NCBI GenBank assembly: GCA_019112635.1
Contig: DXIX01000018.1
Coordinates: forward strand, 1-44,480
Direction of reading: 5' to 3'
DNA length: 44,480 bases
From: Candidatus Blautia intestinigallinarum
Lineage (GTDB): Bacteria; Bacillota; Clostridia; Lachnospirales; Lachnospiraceae
Below the pieces are notes generated by a model. It did no database searches. It had not been told where the DNA came from and was given only the letters and a program-made list of their open reading frames with translations. Position 1 is the stretch's first letter, and each line of letters starts with the position of its first letter. Of the stretch, positions 17,273 to 26,104 are shown piece after piece. The position numbers and the translations under genes were made by a program.

Positions 17273-17301
17273 ATTATATACGATCTAGTATTTGTTGTCA
17301 A
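17273..17301 (-). promoter_or_regulatory. Consensus sigma-A promoter of the TetR/CPBP unit
   Basis: On the minus strand, TTGACA (17296-17301) and TATAAT (17273-17278) are separated by exactly 17 bases. Both hexamers match the consensus perfectly, which suggests a strong promoter that needs repression. Confidence 0.85.
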
Positions 17302-17324
17302 TGGATTAAGAGAAATCTATGCTA

Positions 17325-17386
17325 TGGAAAAAGAAACAAAAATACCGAAACAAAGAGGCTAAGATCAGCCGTCATGTTTCGGTATT
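17325..17386 (-). terminator. Rho-independent terminator of the DeoR gene
   Basis: Perfect 12-base arms AATACCGAAACA (17341-17352) and TGTTTCGGTATT (17375-17386) enclose a smaller GGCT/AGCC stem. Read on the minus strand the hairpin is followed by TTTTTGTTTCTTTTT, a good U-tract for the regulator transcript coming from the right. Confidence 0.75.
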
Positions 17387-17441
17387 AGGCAATTAGATTT
17401 TTTCTTGGTCCGTCTGTGCAGTTTTTGTTAAGCTCTTATGA

Positions 17442-18242
17442 TTATGGCTGCGCGATGAGAATGGGAACACCGATTTTTCTGTAATTTGCCTGGATCTCTT
17501 TATCCAGGAGTTCATCTGTGATGATACAGTGAATCTCACGGAAATCATAGGCATGAAAGGAAGCCTGCATAGAGAACTTGGAAGAGTCTGCCAGAACGAT
17601 CAGCTGCCGGGAACGGGCAGCCATTTTTTTGTGAATGGAGATTTCTCCCACAGTCTGTTCTGCGATTCCTGTCCGAGGATCGATCCCGCAGGTGGTGAGA
17701 AACATGGTCTCAATGTTGAGATTGTCCAGCACTGGTGCGATAAATTCTGAGATCAGCGCCATTTCACGGGAGACGATGCCTCCGGTGACAATGACTGTAA
17801 AGTCAGGATTCTGTGACAGAATCATGGCGTTGATCATGGAGTTCGTGACGATGGTCAATTTCTGAAATCGTTCCAACAAAAGCAAGCACAGCTCATAGGA
17901 AGTGGTGCCGGTGTCCAGGGCAATGCAGGTGCCTTCCTGAATAAATTCGCAGGCTTTTTTGGCGATCTGCTGTTTTTGTATAGAGTGATTCTTTCGGCGT
18001 CTGAGAAAATCTTCCGGGAGTGGAAGGACAGGCACACCGGTTTTCTGAAGCATTTCTTCCTCATCTGCAGGAACAGCCCCGCCGTGGATTCTTTTGAGTA
18101 GCCCTTGGGATTCCAGATACTGGAGATCCTTTCGAATTGTCTCGAAAGAAGTGTGAAACTGTCCTTTTAGCTGGGAAGTATATACAATCTGATCCTGATA
18201 CAGTCTGCTCAGGATTTTTTTGTGGCGTTCATAGAGAGTCAT
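17442..18242 (-). CDS. DeoR-family transcriptional regulator
   Basis: A 266-residue protein with an N-terminal DeoR helix-turn-helix (ERHKKILSRL, then TSFETIRKDLQYLESQGLLKRIHGGA) and the DeoR sensor fold: GTCIALDTGTTSYEL, LTIVTNS, VTGGIVS, LTTCGID, IVLADSSKF. These motifs usually bind a phosphorylated sugar or related metabolite. The ATG at 18242 follows AGGAGGT; the frame extends upstream without a site. It is divergent from the oligopeptide importer operon across 197 bases and probably controls both. A DeoR regulator on a peptide importer is unusual, since the family normally answers to sugar phosphates, and this fits the phosphohydrolase gene in the same operon. Confidence 0.9.
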   Translation of the reverse strand: MTLYERHKKILSRLYQDQIVYTSQLKGQFHTSFETIRKDLQYLESQGLLKRIHGGAVPADEEEMLQKTGVPVLPLPEDFLRRRKNHSIQKQQIAKKACEFIQEGTCIALDTGTTSYELCLLLLERFQKLTIVTNSMINAMILSQNPDFTVIVTGGIVSREMALISEFIAPVLDNLNIETMFLTTCGIDPRTGIAEQTVGEISIHKKMAARSRQLIVLADSSKFSMQASFHAYDFREIHCIITDELLDKEIQANYRKIGVPILIAQP

Positions 18243-18278
18243 AATGAACCACCTCCTTTTTTCCTTTGAAGTGATTTG

Positions 18279-18308
18279 ATCATAACACGAAACACAACAA
18301 AACACAAG
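18279..18308 (-). promoter_or_regulatory. DeoR gene promoter with embedded repeats
   Basis: On the minus strand, TTGTGT (18302-18307) and TATGAT (18279-18284) are 17 bases apart. The spacer and -35 contain three spaced ACAC units on the plus strand (around 18285, 18292 and 18302), about ten bases apart on average. Such direct repeats in the promoter resemble DeoR-type operators and suggest autoregulation. Confidence 0.6.
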
Positions 18309-18374
18309 TTAAATGCAGCAATACACATTTAAATTACAATTAATCACATGAATTTTACAATAAATTACAAAACC

Positions 18375-18403
18375 TTGATAGAAAACAGAGAGAAAAATAT
18401 TTA
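18375..18403 (+). promoter_or_regulatory. Promoter of the oligopeptide importer operon
   Basis: TTGATA (18375-18380) and TATTTA (18398-18403) are spaced by 17 bases, ahead of the ATG at 18440. Just upstream are two TTACAAT-like repeats (around 18335 and 18355) that could bind a regulator. Confidence 0.5.
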
Positions 18404-18439
18404 TCCTGATATCAGAAAAGAAAAAAGGCAGGTGCGGAC

Positions 18440-19390
18440 ATGCTAAAAAGTTGTGTGCGAAAAATAATGGAATATGTGGTGATTTTGTTTGTTGTCAGCA
18501 TTCTGATCTTCTTCCTGATTCATCTGTTTTCCCCTACAGATCCTGTCTCAGTGATCATTGGCGGCAAGGGAGGAACGCCGGAACAAATTCAGGCGGCGAG
18601 GGAAGAATATCATTTGAATGAACCTGTGTGGAGACAGTATCTGTATTGGATTGGAGGAATCTTCCACGGAGACTGGGGAACCAGTTATAAATACCACACA
18701 CCGGTGCTGCAGTCGATTGCGGACCGGGCACCCGTGACGCTGGGGTTGGTTCTGGGAGCGTCTGTTTTATCCATCTTAGTGGCCATTCCTCTGGGTGTGG
18801 CCAGTGCGGTGAAGAATGGAAAACCTCTGGATGGGGCACTTTCCATAATCTCTTTGATTGTGGCAGCGGTGCCGCCGTTTCTGCTGAGTATGCTTTTGAT
18901 ACTGGCGTTGTCGAAATTGGCACCTGCTTATCCCATCACAGGCGGCTATTCGGGAGTCGAGGGATATCTGATTCGGATGTTCTGGCCCTGTATTGCGCTG
19001 GCCTGTTCCAAAGTTACCATTACATTGAAGATCACGCGGCAGGGGATGGTGGAACAGATGCAGATGCCTTATATGATGAACGTGGAGGCAAAAGGAATGC
19101 CGAGAAAAAATATGATTTGGAAACATGGCTTGAAAAATGCGGTGATTCCGGTTATCTCAATTCTAAGTATTCAAATTGGTGCCATGATAGTGGGGGCAGT
19201 TCTGGTGGAGAGTGTGTTCTCCCTGTCCGGGGTGGGTTCCCTTCTGATTGACAGTATCAAATCCAGTGATTTTCCGGTGGTTCAGGCGATCATCCTGATG
19301 CTGGTGGTGGTATTTCTAATCACGGGGGCTTTGGCCGATTTTCTGTATGCCGTGATTGATCCTAGAATTCGAGCAGGGAGGAAAGGCTGA
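18440..19390 (+). CDS. Peptide ABC transporter permease, DppB/OppB type
   Basis: A 316-residue inner-membrane permease: an N-terminal membrane segment, an extracellular region including TDPVSVIIGG and the HGDWGTSYK motif, and then five further segments. The EAA-type coupling loop is at about residues 205-225 (VEAKGMPRKNMIWKHGLKNAVIP). AGGTG precedes the ATG. It is the first gene of a seven-gene operon and overlaps the next permease start by one base. The family includes dipeptide, oligopeptide and nickel permeases; the downstream peptidase favours peptides. Confidence 0.9.
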   Translation: MLKSCVRKIMEYVVILFVVSILIFFLIHLFSPTDPVSVIIGGKGGTPEQIQAAREEYHLNEPVWRQYLYWIGGIFHGDWGTSYKYHTPVLQSIADRAPVTLGLVLGASVLSILVAIPLGVASAVKNGKPLDGALSIISLIVAAVPPFLLSMLLILALSKLAPAYPITGGYSGVEGYLIRMFWPCIALACSKVTITLKITRQGMVEQMQMPYMMNVEAKGMPRKNMIWKHGLKNAVIPVISILSIQIGAMIVGAVLVESVFSLSGVGSLLIDSIKSSDFPVVQAIILMLVVVFLITGALADFLYAVIDPRIRAGRKG

Positions 19391-20286
19391 TGAAAAGAAA
19401 GAAGAAACAGGAAGGAACCCTCTGGACAATTCCTTTTATCGCCTCGGCAGCGGTTCTTCTGGTGATTTTAATTTTTACAATTTTTGCTCCGGTGCTGTCC
19501 CCCTGGGATCCCAATAAACTGGATTTGACACAGGTATTTGCCACACCGAGCGCGGCACATCTTTTGGGCACGGATAAGACCGGAAGAGATATTTTTTCCA
19601 GAATTCTCTATGGCGGCAGAATGACGCTGAGCGGGTCTTTTGCCATTGTGCTGATTTCCATGATTTTCGGCATTCCCCTGGGATTGTTTGCCGGATACAA
19701 AGGCGGAAAATTTGATAAAGCCGTGATGTGGATTACCAATATCATTGTATCTTTTCCGCCGTTGCTTTTGGGATTTATTTTTGTGGCAGTGTTTGGCAGC
19801 GGCTTTGGGAAAGTGGTGCTGGCGTTGGGAGTGATCTATGTCCCCATGCTTGCGAGAACGACCAGATCCATTGTTCTCACAGAGAAAAATAAGACATATG
19901 TGGAGGCAGCCCAGGCAATGGGATACGGGACATCAAAAATTTTATTTTTTCATATACTTCCCAATTGTATTCCGACGATTCTGGTGCAGGTGACTCTGGA
20001 TATTGGAAATGCGATTCTGGATCTGGCAGCCATGAGTTTTCTTGGCCTTGGTGTTCAGCCCCCCATATCAGACTGGGGATCTATGCTGGAAGATGGAAGA
20101 GTGTATCTGCTGACGCAGCCTATGCAGGCCCTGGCGCCAGGATTTATGATTGTGATTGCAGTGGTGGCAATCAATGTCTTTGTGGAAGAAATACGGAAAT
20201 TTATGAATCCTTCTGAGCGGAAACTTCCTTCCAGAAGACAATTGATCCGAAGAGGCCTGATTTCCAAGGAGGTGGAGAGAGCATGA
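19390..20286 (+). CDS. Peptide ABC transporter permease, DppC/OppC type
   Basis: A 298-residue partner permease. After a first membrane segment it has LSPWDPNKLD and the family signature HLLGTDKTGRDIFSRILYGGR near residues 57-77, followed by five more segments. The coupling loop is VEAAQAMGYGTSKILFFHILPN, and a Gly-rich motif LGLGVQPPISDWG follows. It overlaps the upstream permease by one base, and its stop overlaps the ATPase start by four bases, so the genes are translationally coupled. The C-terminal tail is charged and cytoplasmic. Confidence 0.9.
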   Translation: MKRKKKQEGTLWTIPFIASAAVLLVILIFTIFAPVLSPWDPNKLDLTQVFATPSAAHLLGTDKTGRDIFSRILYGGRMTLSGSFAIVLISMIFGIPLGLFAGYKGGKFDKAVMWITNIIVSFPPLLLGFIFVAVFGSGFGKVVLALGVIYVPMLARTTRSIVLTEKNKTYVEAAQAMGYGTSKILFFHILPNCIPTILVQVTLDIGNAILDLAAMSFLGLGVQPPISDWGSMLEDGRVYLLTQPMQALAPGFMIVIAVVAINVFVEEIRKFMNPSERKLPSRRQLIRRGLISKEVERA

Positions 20287-21266
20287 ACAGAGGAAGCAGT
20301 CTGATGAGCGTCGAGGCACTGTATACGGATGTGATTTCTGCCAGAGGTCTGTATCATACCGTACAGGGAGTGAGCTTTGAGATTGGACAGGGGGAGATCC
20401 TGGGAATCGTGGGCGAGAGCGGCTGCGGAAAATCCATGACGGCAAAATCCATTCTTCGGCTGAATCAGGAGGATAAGACTTTCTATCAGGGAAAAGTTCT
20501 GTATCACACAGAAGATGGAGTTTTGGATTTGCTGAAATTAAGCAAAAAAGAGATGAGCCAGCTAAGAGGCCAAAAGATCGCCATGGTATCCCAGAATCCG
20601 ATGGAAGCATTTGATCCTCTGTATACGGTGGGAGACCAGATTGAGGAGATGCTGTGTTATCACAAAAAGATGGGAAAAAAGGAAGCCCTGGAAGAGACAG
20701 AAAAACTGTTGGAGCAGGTGGGAATCTTTCCGGGAAAGACCAGGAGAAAGCAATACCCCCATGAGTTCAGCGGCGGAATGCTCCAAAGAGCGGCCATTGG
20801 AATGATGATCAGCTGTGGTCCCAGACTGTTGATTGCGGATGAACCGACTACGGCTCTGGATGTGACCATGCAAAGTCAGATTCTGAGTCTGTTAAAGAAG
20901 CTGCGGGACGATACGGGAATGAGTATTCTTCTGATTACTCACAATTTCGGTGTGGTGGCAGAGGTCTGTGACAGGGTCTGTGTGATGTATGCCGGCAAGA
21001 TTGTGGAGAGTGGAAATGTGGAGGAAATCTTTGCCTGCCCGAAGCACCCTTATACCAAGGCCTTGATTCAAAGTATCCCAAGGGCGGGAAGCGAAGGAAG
21101 ACGCCTTCAGACGATTCCAGGAACACCGCCTGCTCTGAACAAGCCGATGGGGGGATGCGGATTTGCGATGAGGTGTTCCTGTGCGCAGGAACAGTGCAAA
21201 AATGGCAGTATTCCGGTAAAAACGGACAGTGAAAGTCATTGGTACCGATGCGTGAAAGAATGGTAG
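20283..21266 (+). CDS. Peptide ABC transporter ATPase, DppD/OppD type
   Basis: A 327-residue ATPase. Walker A GESGCGKS near residue 46, Q-loop SQNPMEAFDPLYTVG, signature FSGGMLQRA, Walker B LLIADEPTTALD and switch His LLITHNFG are all present. A C-terminal oligopeptide-transport extension carries Cys residues (RCSCAQEQC), which in relatives can bind an Fe-S cluster. GGAGG lies upstream of the ATG within the previous gene; the ATG encoding MSVEAL a few codons later is an alternative start. Confidence 0.9.
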   Translation: MNRGSSLMSVEALYTDVISARGLYHTVQGVSFEIGQGEILGIVGESGCGKSMTAKSILRLNQEDKTFYQGKVLYHTEDGVLDLLKLSKKEMSQLRGQKIAMVSQNPMEAFDPLYTVGDQIEEMLCYHKKMGKKEALEETEKLLEQVGIFPGKTRRKQYPHEFSGGMLQRAAIGMMISCGPRLLIADEPTTALDVTMQSQILSLLKKLRDDTGMSILLITHNFGVVAEVCDRVCVMYAGKIVESGNVEEIFACPKHPYTKALIQSIPRAGSEGRRLQTIPGTPPALNKPMGGCGFAMRCSCAQEQCKNGSIPVKTDSESHWYRCVKEW

Positions 21267-21285
21267 AAAGGAAGGAGAAAAGACC

Positions 21286-22230
21286 GTGGAAGAGACAGTG
21301 CTTCAGGTACGGCAGCTGAAAAAATATTATCCTTGGAAGAAAAATAAGGTGAAGGCTGTGGATGGTGTGGAGTTTGACATAAAAAAAGGAGAGATGGTCA
21401 GCATCGTGGGCGAGAGCGGCTGTGGAAAATCCACACTGGCAAGATGTATCATACGGCTGGAAGAGGCCACAGGGGGACAGGTTATCTTTGACGGGGAGGA
21501 CATCACATTTCTCGAACACAGAAAAATGCGTCCGGTTTACGAAAAAATGCAGATGGTTTTTCAGAATCCTTATGCAGCCTTTAACCCCAGACAATCCATA
21601 GGAGCAGCGCTCAAAGAGGTGGGGCATTTTTATAAAATGAAATCAGATGAGATTGACAAGAGGATAGAAACCTTGCTGTCCTATGTCAATATCAGTGGAG
21701 AACTTTTGACCAGGTATTCCCGGGAATTAAGCGGCGGACAACTCCAAAGACTTGCGATTGCGAGAGCACTGATGGTGCACCCTCAATTGCTGATCGCGGA
21801 TGAGGCAGTGTCTGCTCTGGATGTCTCGGTACAGGCACAGATTCTGAATATTCTCATGGATATCAAAGAAAAAGAAAATATGTCTGTCTTGTTTATTTCT
21901 CACGATCTGGCAGTCGTGGAGCATATCAGTGATCAGGTGCTTGTGATGTACCTGGGAAAAATCGTGGAGAGCGGATCCAAAAAGCGTATTTTCGAAGATC
22001 CGATACATCCCTATACCAGGGCGCTTCTGGCTTCCAGACCCAGAGAAGTACCCTGGGAGAATTCGAAGGCCATTTTGCTGAAAGGGGATCTTCCCAGTGC
22101 GCTGGATCTGCCCAAGGGATGCCGCTTCGGCCCCAGGTGCCCGAATTACAGGGCGCAAATCTGCGGAAAAACCTCACCGCAGCTGACAGATTTGGGAAAC
22201 GGACATAAAGTGGCTTGCCACTTTATATAG
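21286..22230 (+). CDS. Peptide ABC transporter ATPase, DppF/OppF type
   Basis: A 314-residue ATPase starting at a GTG preceded by GGAAGGAG. It has Walker A GESGCGKST, Q-loop FQNPYAAFNPRQS, signature LSGGQLQRLAIA, Walker B LLIADEAVSALDV (with EAVSALD in place of EPTSALD, a common variant) and switch His FISHDLA. The C-terminal oligopeptide extension includes Cys in RFGPRCPNYRAQIC. It pairs with the preceding ATPase as the heterodimer of a Dpp/Opp importer. The gene is 19 bases after its partner and 33 before the substrate-binding lipoprotein gene. Confidence 0.9.
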   Translation: MEETVLQVRQLKKYYPWKKNKVKAVDGVEFDIKKGEMVSIVGESGCGKSTLARCIIRLEEATGGQVIFDGEDITFLEHRKMRPVYEKMQMVFQNPYAAFNPRQSIGAALKEVGHFYKMKSDEIDKRIETLLSYVNISGELLTRYSRELSGGQLQRLAIARALMVHPQLLIADEAVSALDVSVQAQILNILMDIKEKENMSVLFISHDLAVVEHISDQVLVMYLGKIVESGSKKRIFEDPIHPYTRALLASRPREVPWENSKAILLKGDLPSALDLPKGCRFGPRCPNYRAQICGKTSPQLTDLGNGHKVACHFI

Positions 22231-22263
22231 AGCAACCATGTAATGGCATGAAAGGAGAAAAGA

Positions 22264-23916
22264 ATGAAAAAAAGAAAACTGTTATGTATACTTTTGGCAG
22301 CATCGACGGTAGTACTGTCTGCCTGCGGAGGAGGTACAAGCCAGGAGACAGCAAAAAGCGGCGAAGATACCTCATCCCAGACAAAAGAGACTGTCTCGAC
22401 GGACTCCATTGCAGACCGGGACACTTTGAATATTGCCCTTGCCGATGATATTGTATCTATGGATCCTGCATACTCTTATGATAACCTGACCAATCAGGTG
22501 GTCAATCAGGTGACACAGGGACTTCTGTATCTGGACAAGGATGGTCAGATTCAGCCTCAGCTGTGTGAGTCCTGGGAAGTTGTGGATGACACCACCTATG
22601 TCTACGAAATCCGCGATGATGTGAACTTTTCAGATGGCTCTCCTATGACGATGGAAGATGTGCTCTTCTCTCTGAACCGTCATATGGATGAAGATGTGGC
22701 TTCTTATCTGGCATGGATGTATGCGAATGTGGATTCCATTGAACAGACAGGAGACTGGGAGATCACGGTACACTTAAGTGCTCCGGATGCGGCATGGCAG
22801 TATGCTTTTGCGACAACAGCCGGCCATATCATCAGCAAGGCTTACTATGAAGAGCATGCGGAAGACTTTGGAAATCCGGGAACGGGAGTTGTGGGAACCG
22901 GTCCCTATGTGCTCAAAGACTGGACACCAGGCAGCGAGATTAATCTGAGTTATAATGAGAACTACTGGGACAAAGAAAACGAACCTTATTTCAAAAATGT
23001 AAGCTTTAAAATTATCACAGACGCCAATGCCCAGGCTACTGCTCTGGCAAATGGCCAGGCAGATTATATGTTTGATCCGCCCACAGAGATGCTGGATACT
23101 TTGAAGGATGCACAGAATCTTTCCCTGAGTGAGGTGGAAGGATGGACTGTTTTGTACATGGCAATGAACTGCCAGCAGGGCCCCTTCGCGGATGTGAATG
23201 TGAGAAAGGCAGTGGCCTATGCCCTTGACAAAGATGCGCTTTATGATGGTGTATTGACAGAGAACGGTACCTATGCGAAAAATGGACTTCCATTCTCCTC
23301 TGCCCTGTATGGCTCCGAGTCAGAGTCCTGGGAGACTTATGCTAAGAATGCAGTGGACGAGAAGAATGATCTTGACAAGGCAAAAGAATATCTGGCACAA
23401 TCTGAATATCCGGATGGATTTGAGTGTGATCTCTATATCAATCAGGATTCCATCTATAACTCAATCGCGATTTATGTGCAGGAGGCATTGTCCCAGATTG
23501 GAATCACGGTGAACATTGAACAGAAAAGCGGCGATGAGATGTCCAACATCCAGTTTGGCTCCACCAGAGATTACGATATGGCAATTGTGAGATGGACCGC
23601 GGATTATCCGGATGTGAATGGACAATTGTATCCTCTGTTCCACTCTGACAATATTGCAGAGGGCGGCGGAAATACCTGCTGTTACAGCAATGAGGAAGTG
23701 GATCAGCTTCTGGAGCAGCAGTTAGCGTCCATCGATGCGGCAGAGAGAACGCAGCTTCAGCAGCAAGCGATGGATATCATTGGCAATGATACTCCGATGA
23801 TTTGTTTTGATTTCCCGTACAAGAGAATTGCAATGAATAAAGACCTGACTGGATTTGAGGTAAATGCTTCCATTACCTGGAACTTCTTCGCAAAAGATCT
23901 GACTGTACAGGAATAA
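22264..23916 (+). CDS. Oligopeptide-binding lipoprotein (SBP family 5)
   Basis: A 550-residue extracellular binding protein. The signal peptide MKKRKLLCILLAASTVVLSAC gives a lipobox with the acylated Cys at residue 21, followed by a Gly/Ser/Thr-rich linker. The family 5 fold is shown by LNIALADDIVSMDPAYSYD, LCESWEVVDD, NFSDGSPMTMEDVLFSL, GTGPYVLKDW, VRKAVAYALDKDALYDG and the C-terminal half with RWTADYPDVNGQLYPLFHS. AAAGGAG is eight bases before the ATG. Its position after the ATPases, rather than at the operon head, is less common. The ligand is probably a short peptide or peptide conjugate. Confidence 0.92.
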   Translation: MKKRKLLCILLAASTVVLSACGGGTSQETAKSGEDTSSQTKETVSTDSIADRDTLNIALADDIVSMDPAYSYDNLTNQVVNQVTQGLLYLDKDGQIQPQLCESWEVVDDTTYVYEIRDDVNFSDGSPMTMEDVLFSLNRHMDEDVASYLAWMYANVDSIEQTGDWEITVHLSAPDAAWQYAFATTAGHIISKAYYEEHAEDFGNPGTGVVGTGPYVLKDWTPGSEINLSYNENYWDKENEPYFKNVSFKIITDANAQATALANGQADYMFDPPTEMLDTLKDAQNLSLSEVEGWTVLYMAMNCQQGPFADVNVRKAVAYALDKDALYDGVLTENGTYAKNGLPFSSALYGSESESWETYAKNAVDEKNDLDKAKEYLAQSEYPDGFECDLYINQDSIYNSIAIYVQEALSQIGITVNIEQKSGDEMSNIQFGSTRDYDMAIVRWTADYPDVNGQLYPLFHSDNIAEGGGNTCCYSNEEVDQLLEQQLASIDAAERTQLQQQAMDIIGNDTPMICFDFPYKRIAMNKDLTGFEVNASITWNFFAKDLTVQE

Positions 23917-23920
23917 GAAA

Positions 23921-24757
23921 GTGGCGGTGAAGATGGGAAAAGTAATTTTTGTGATGGTGGATGCGCTCGGTTACGAGACAGCCACGAAAAGAGCAGGTTA
24001 TCTGGAACATCTGGTCACCCATAATAAGGCTGCGAAATATAAGATGCAGGGGGATCTTCCCGCTGCATCGCGGCCGATGTATGAGACCTTGATGACTGGG
24101 CTTCCAGCATGGATGCATGGTGTTACTATGAATGATGTGGTCAGAGAGAGCCGGTGTGAGAATATTTTCTCGCTGTGTAAAAAACAGGGGCTGGTTACAG
24201 CGGCTGCGGCTTTTGGGTGGATCTGTGAGCTATACACAGGAAAATACCCTTTTGACCCTTATACGGATCGGATCTTGGATCAGCCAAGAGGAAATCTGGA
24301 TTGTGGGATTTTCTATCAGAACTGTGATTATCCGGACAGTGAACTGTATGCAGATGGGGAGTATCTGCGGAAAAAGTACCATCCGGATTTTCTTCTGATT
24401 CATCCGATGAATGTGGATACCATCGGTCATGGATATGGATGTCTGTCTAAGGAATATCAGGGAGCTGCGGACGCAAGCTTCCAGCAGATTGCCCGTCTGT
24501 GTGAAGACTGGCGGGAAGATGGTTATGATGTGATTGTGACCGGGGATCATGGTATGGATACTTTAGGCCTTCATGGAGGTAATGAGGCAGTCCAAAGAGA
24601 TGTGCCCTTGTATATTCTCTCAGACCAGGTGAAAAAGGGAGACTTCACAGACCATGAGATCAGTAATCTTCAGGCTGCGCCTCTGGTGTGCAGACTTTTG
24701 GGAATTCCACTTTCCGAAGGAATGATACAGGAAAATCAGATAGAAATGGAGAACTAA
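23921..24757 (+). CDS. Alkaline-phosphatase-superfamily hydrolase (NPP-like phosphodiesterase)
   Basis: A roughly 275-residue protein of the alkaline phosphatase/nucleotide pyrophosphatase superfamily: first metal Asp in FVMVDALG, nucleophile region SRPMYETLMTG, HPMNVDTIGHGYG supplying Asp and His ligands, then TGDHGMD and LHGGNE. These are the expected two-zinc ligands. No signal peptide is visible, so it acts in the cytoplasm. The GTG at 23921 lacks a clear site; the ATG at 23933 is an alternative start. The short gap from the lipoprotein gene and two-base gap to the aminopeptidase gene place it in the import operon, suggesting that the cargo carries a phosphate or phosphodiester group. Substrate is inferred only. 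Confidence 0.85.
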   Translation: MAVKMGKVIFVMVDALGYETATKRAGYLEHLVTHNKAAKYKMQGDLPAASRPMYETLMTGLPAWMHGVTMNDVVRESRCENIFSLCKKQGLVTAAAAFGWICELYTGKYPFDPYTDRILDQPRGNLDCGIFYQNCDYPDSELYADGEYLRKKYHPDFLLIHPMNVDTIGHGYGCLSKEYQGAADASFQQIARLCEDWREDGYDVIVTGDHGMDTLGLHGGNEAVQRDVPLYILSDQVKKGDFTDHEISNLQAAPLVCRLLGIPLSEGMIQENQIEMEN

Positions 24758-24759
24758 GG

Positions 24760-26085
24760 ATGGTCAATCGATATTGTGAAGAGTATAAAACATTTCTGAA
24801 CCATGCGAAGACGGAGACGGAGACCGTGAGAGAAGTTCTGAACCTGGCGAGGAAACAAGGATTTCAGGATTTCGAAAGAAAGGCAGATACGGTGTATCAC
24901 CCTGGAGAAAAATGGATTCAGACCATCCGGGGAAAAGGAGCAGTGCTGTGTGTCATTGGCAGGCAGAGCCTGGAATGCGGCTGCAAGATGACAGCTGCTC
25001 ACATTGACTCTCCCCATTTGGATCTGAAGCCGGTGCCGTTGGATGAGAACCATGGCATTTTCTATCTGAAGACCCATTATTATGGAAAAATCAAGAAATA
25101 TCAGTGGACCTGTATTCCTCTGGCTCTTCACGGTATCTGTGCGGATGCCCAGGGGAAAGGACACAGTGCGGTCATAGGGGAGAGTCCTCAGGATCCTGTT
25201 TTTGGCATTTCTGATCTGTTGCCTCATCTGTCAGAAGCGCAGATGGCTAAAAGTATGGAACAGGGAATCGCTGGCGAGCAGCTTCAGCTTTTGGCGGGAC
25301 TTGCGCAGGATGGAAAGTCCGTGGCAGATTTGTTTTATGAATCTTTTGGATGGAATGAAAAGGAACTGCTCACTGCTGAGTTCCGGGCGGTTCCCAGCGC
25401 AAAGGCCAGGGATCTGGGGATGGACAGGAGTATGATTCTGGCCTATGGTCAGGACGACCGTGTATGTGTCTATGGAGCGGTCCGGGCTTTGCTGGATCTG
25501 GAGGAAATTCCCGAGTATACTTCTTTTGTGTTTCTGGCGGATAAGGAAGAAGTGGGATCAGAGAGCAGTGCGGGAATGTATTCCGCTGCGTTTCTGGAGA
25601 TGCTCTTGGCTATTGGAAAGAGCCAGGGAGCAGATCCAGGCACAGTGATGGCGAAGGCGGAATGCCTTTCCGCAGATGTGATCTGTGCTTATGATCCCAT
25701 GTTCCCAGCGGTGACCGATGAGAAAAACACGGCGAAGCTTGGAAACGGCATGGTTCTTGTGCGGTATACCGGCCGGGGAGGAAAGAAAGGCAACAGTGAA
25801 GCCTCGGCGGGGTTTATGGCAAAGGTGTCAGATTTTTTGGACAAGGCGCAGGTTGACTGGCAGTGCGGTGAGATGGGAGCTGTGGATGCAGGCGGCGGAA
25901 CCACAGTGGCAAAATGTATGGCACACTGGGGGGTGGAAGTTCTGGATGTGGGAGTCTGTATGCTGAATATGCATGCGCCTATGGAAGTAACTGCAAAACG
26001 GGATATATGGAATTTCTACCGGGGCATAAAAGTTTTTTTTCAGGACAGCCGCAGACATTGCTGTGATGAAATTTTATATATCTGA
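24760..26085 (+). CDS. M18-family aminopeptidase
   Basis: A 441-residue cytosolic zinc aminopeptidase of the M18 (aspartyl aminopeptidase-like) family. The signature TAAHIDSPHLDLKP supplies H81; LADKEEVGSE gives D261, E263 and E264; DAGGGTTVAK lies near the C-terminus, followed by NMHAPMEVTAKRDIWNFYRG with the last metal His. The ATG at 24760, two bases after the previous stop, is preceded by GGAG; longer in-frame extensions overlap the hydrolase gene. M18 enzymes remove N-terminal acidic or other residues from peptides. As the last gene of the importer operon it would finish degradation of imported peptides. Confidence 0.92.
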   Translation: MVNRYCEEYKTFLNHAKTETETVREVLNLARKQGFQDFERKADTVYHPGEKWIQTIRGKGAVLCVIGRQSLECGCKMTAAHIDSPHLDLKPVPLDENHGIFYLKTHYYGKIKKYQWTCIPLALHGICADAQGKGHSAVIGESPQDPVFGISDLLPHLSEAQMAKSMEQGIAGEQLQLLAGLAQDGKSVADLFYESFGWNEKELLTAEFRAVPSAKARDLGMDRSMILAYGQDDRVCVYGAVRALLDLEEIPEYTSFVFLADKEEVGSESSAGMYSAAFLEMLLAIGKSQGADPGTVMAKAECLSADVICAYDPMFPAVTDEKNTAKLGNGMVLVRYTGRGGKKGNSEASAGFMAKVSDFLDKAQVDWQCGEMGAVDAGGGTTVAKCMAHWGVEVLDVGVCMLNMHAPMEVTAKRDIWNFYRGIKVFFQDSRRHCCDEILYI

Positions 26086-26104
26086 AAAAAATTTCTTTTT
26101 GAAC

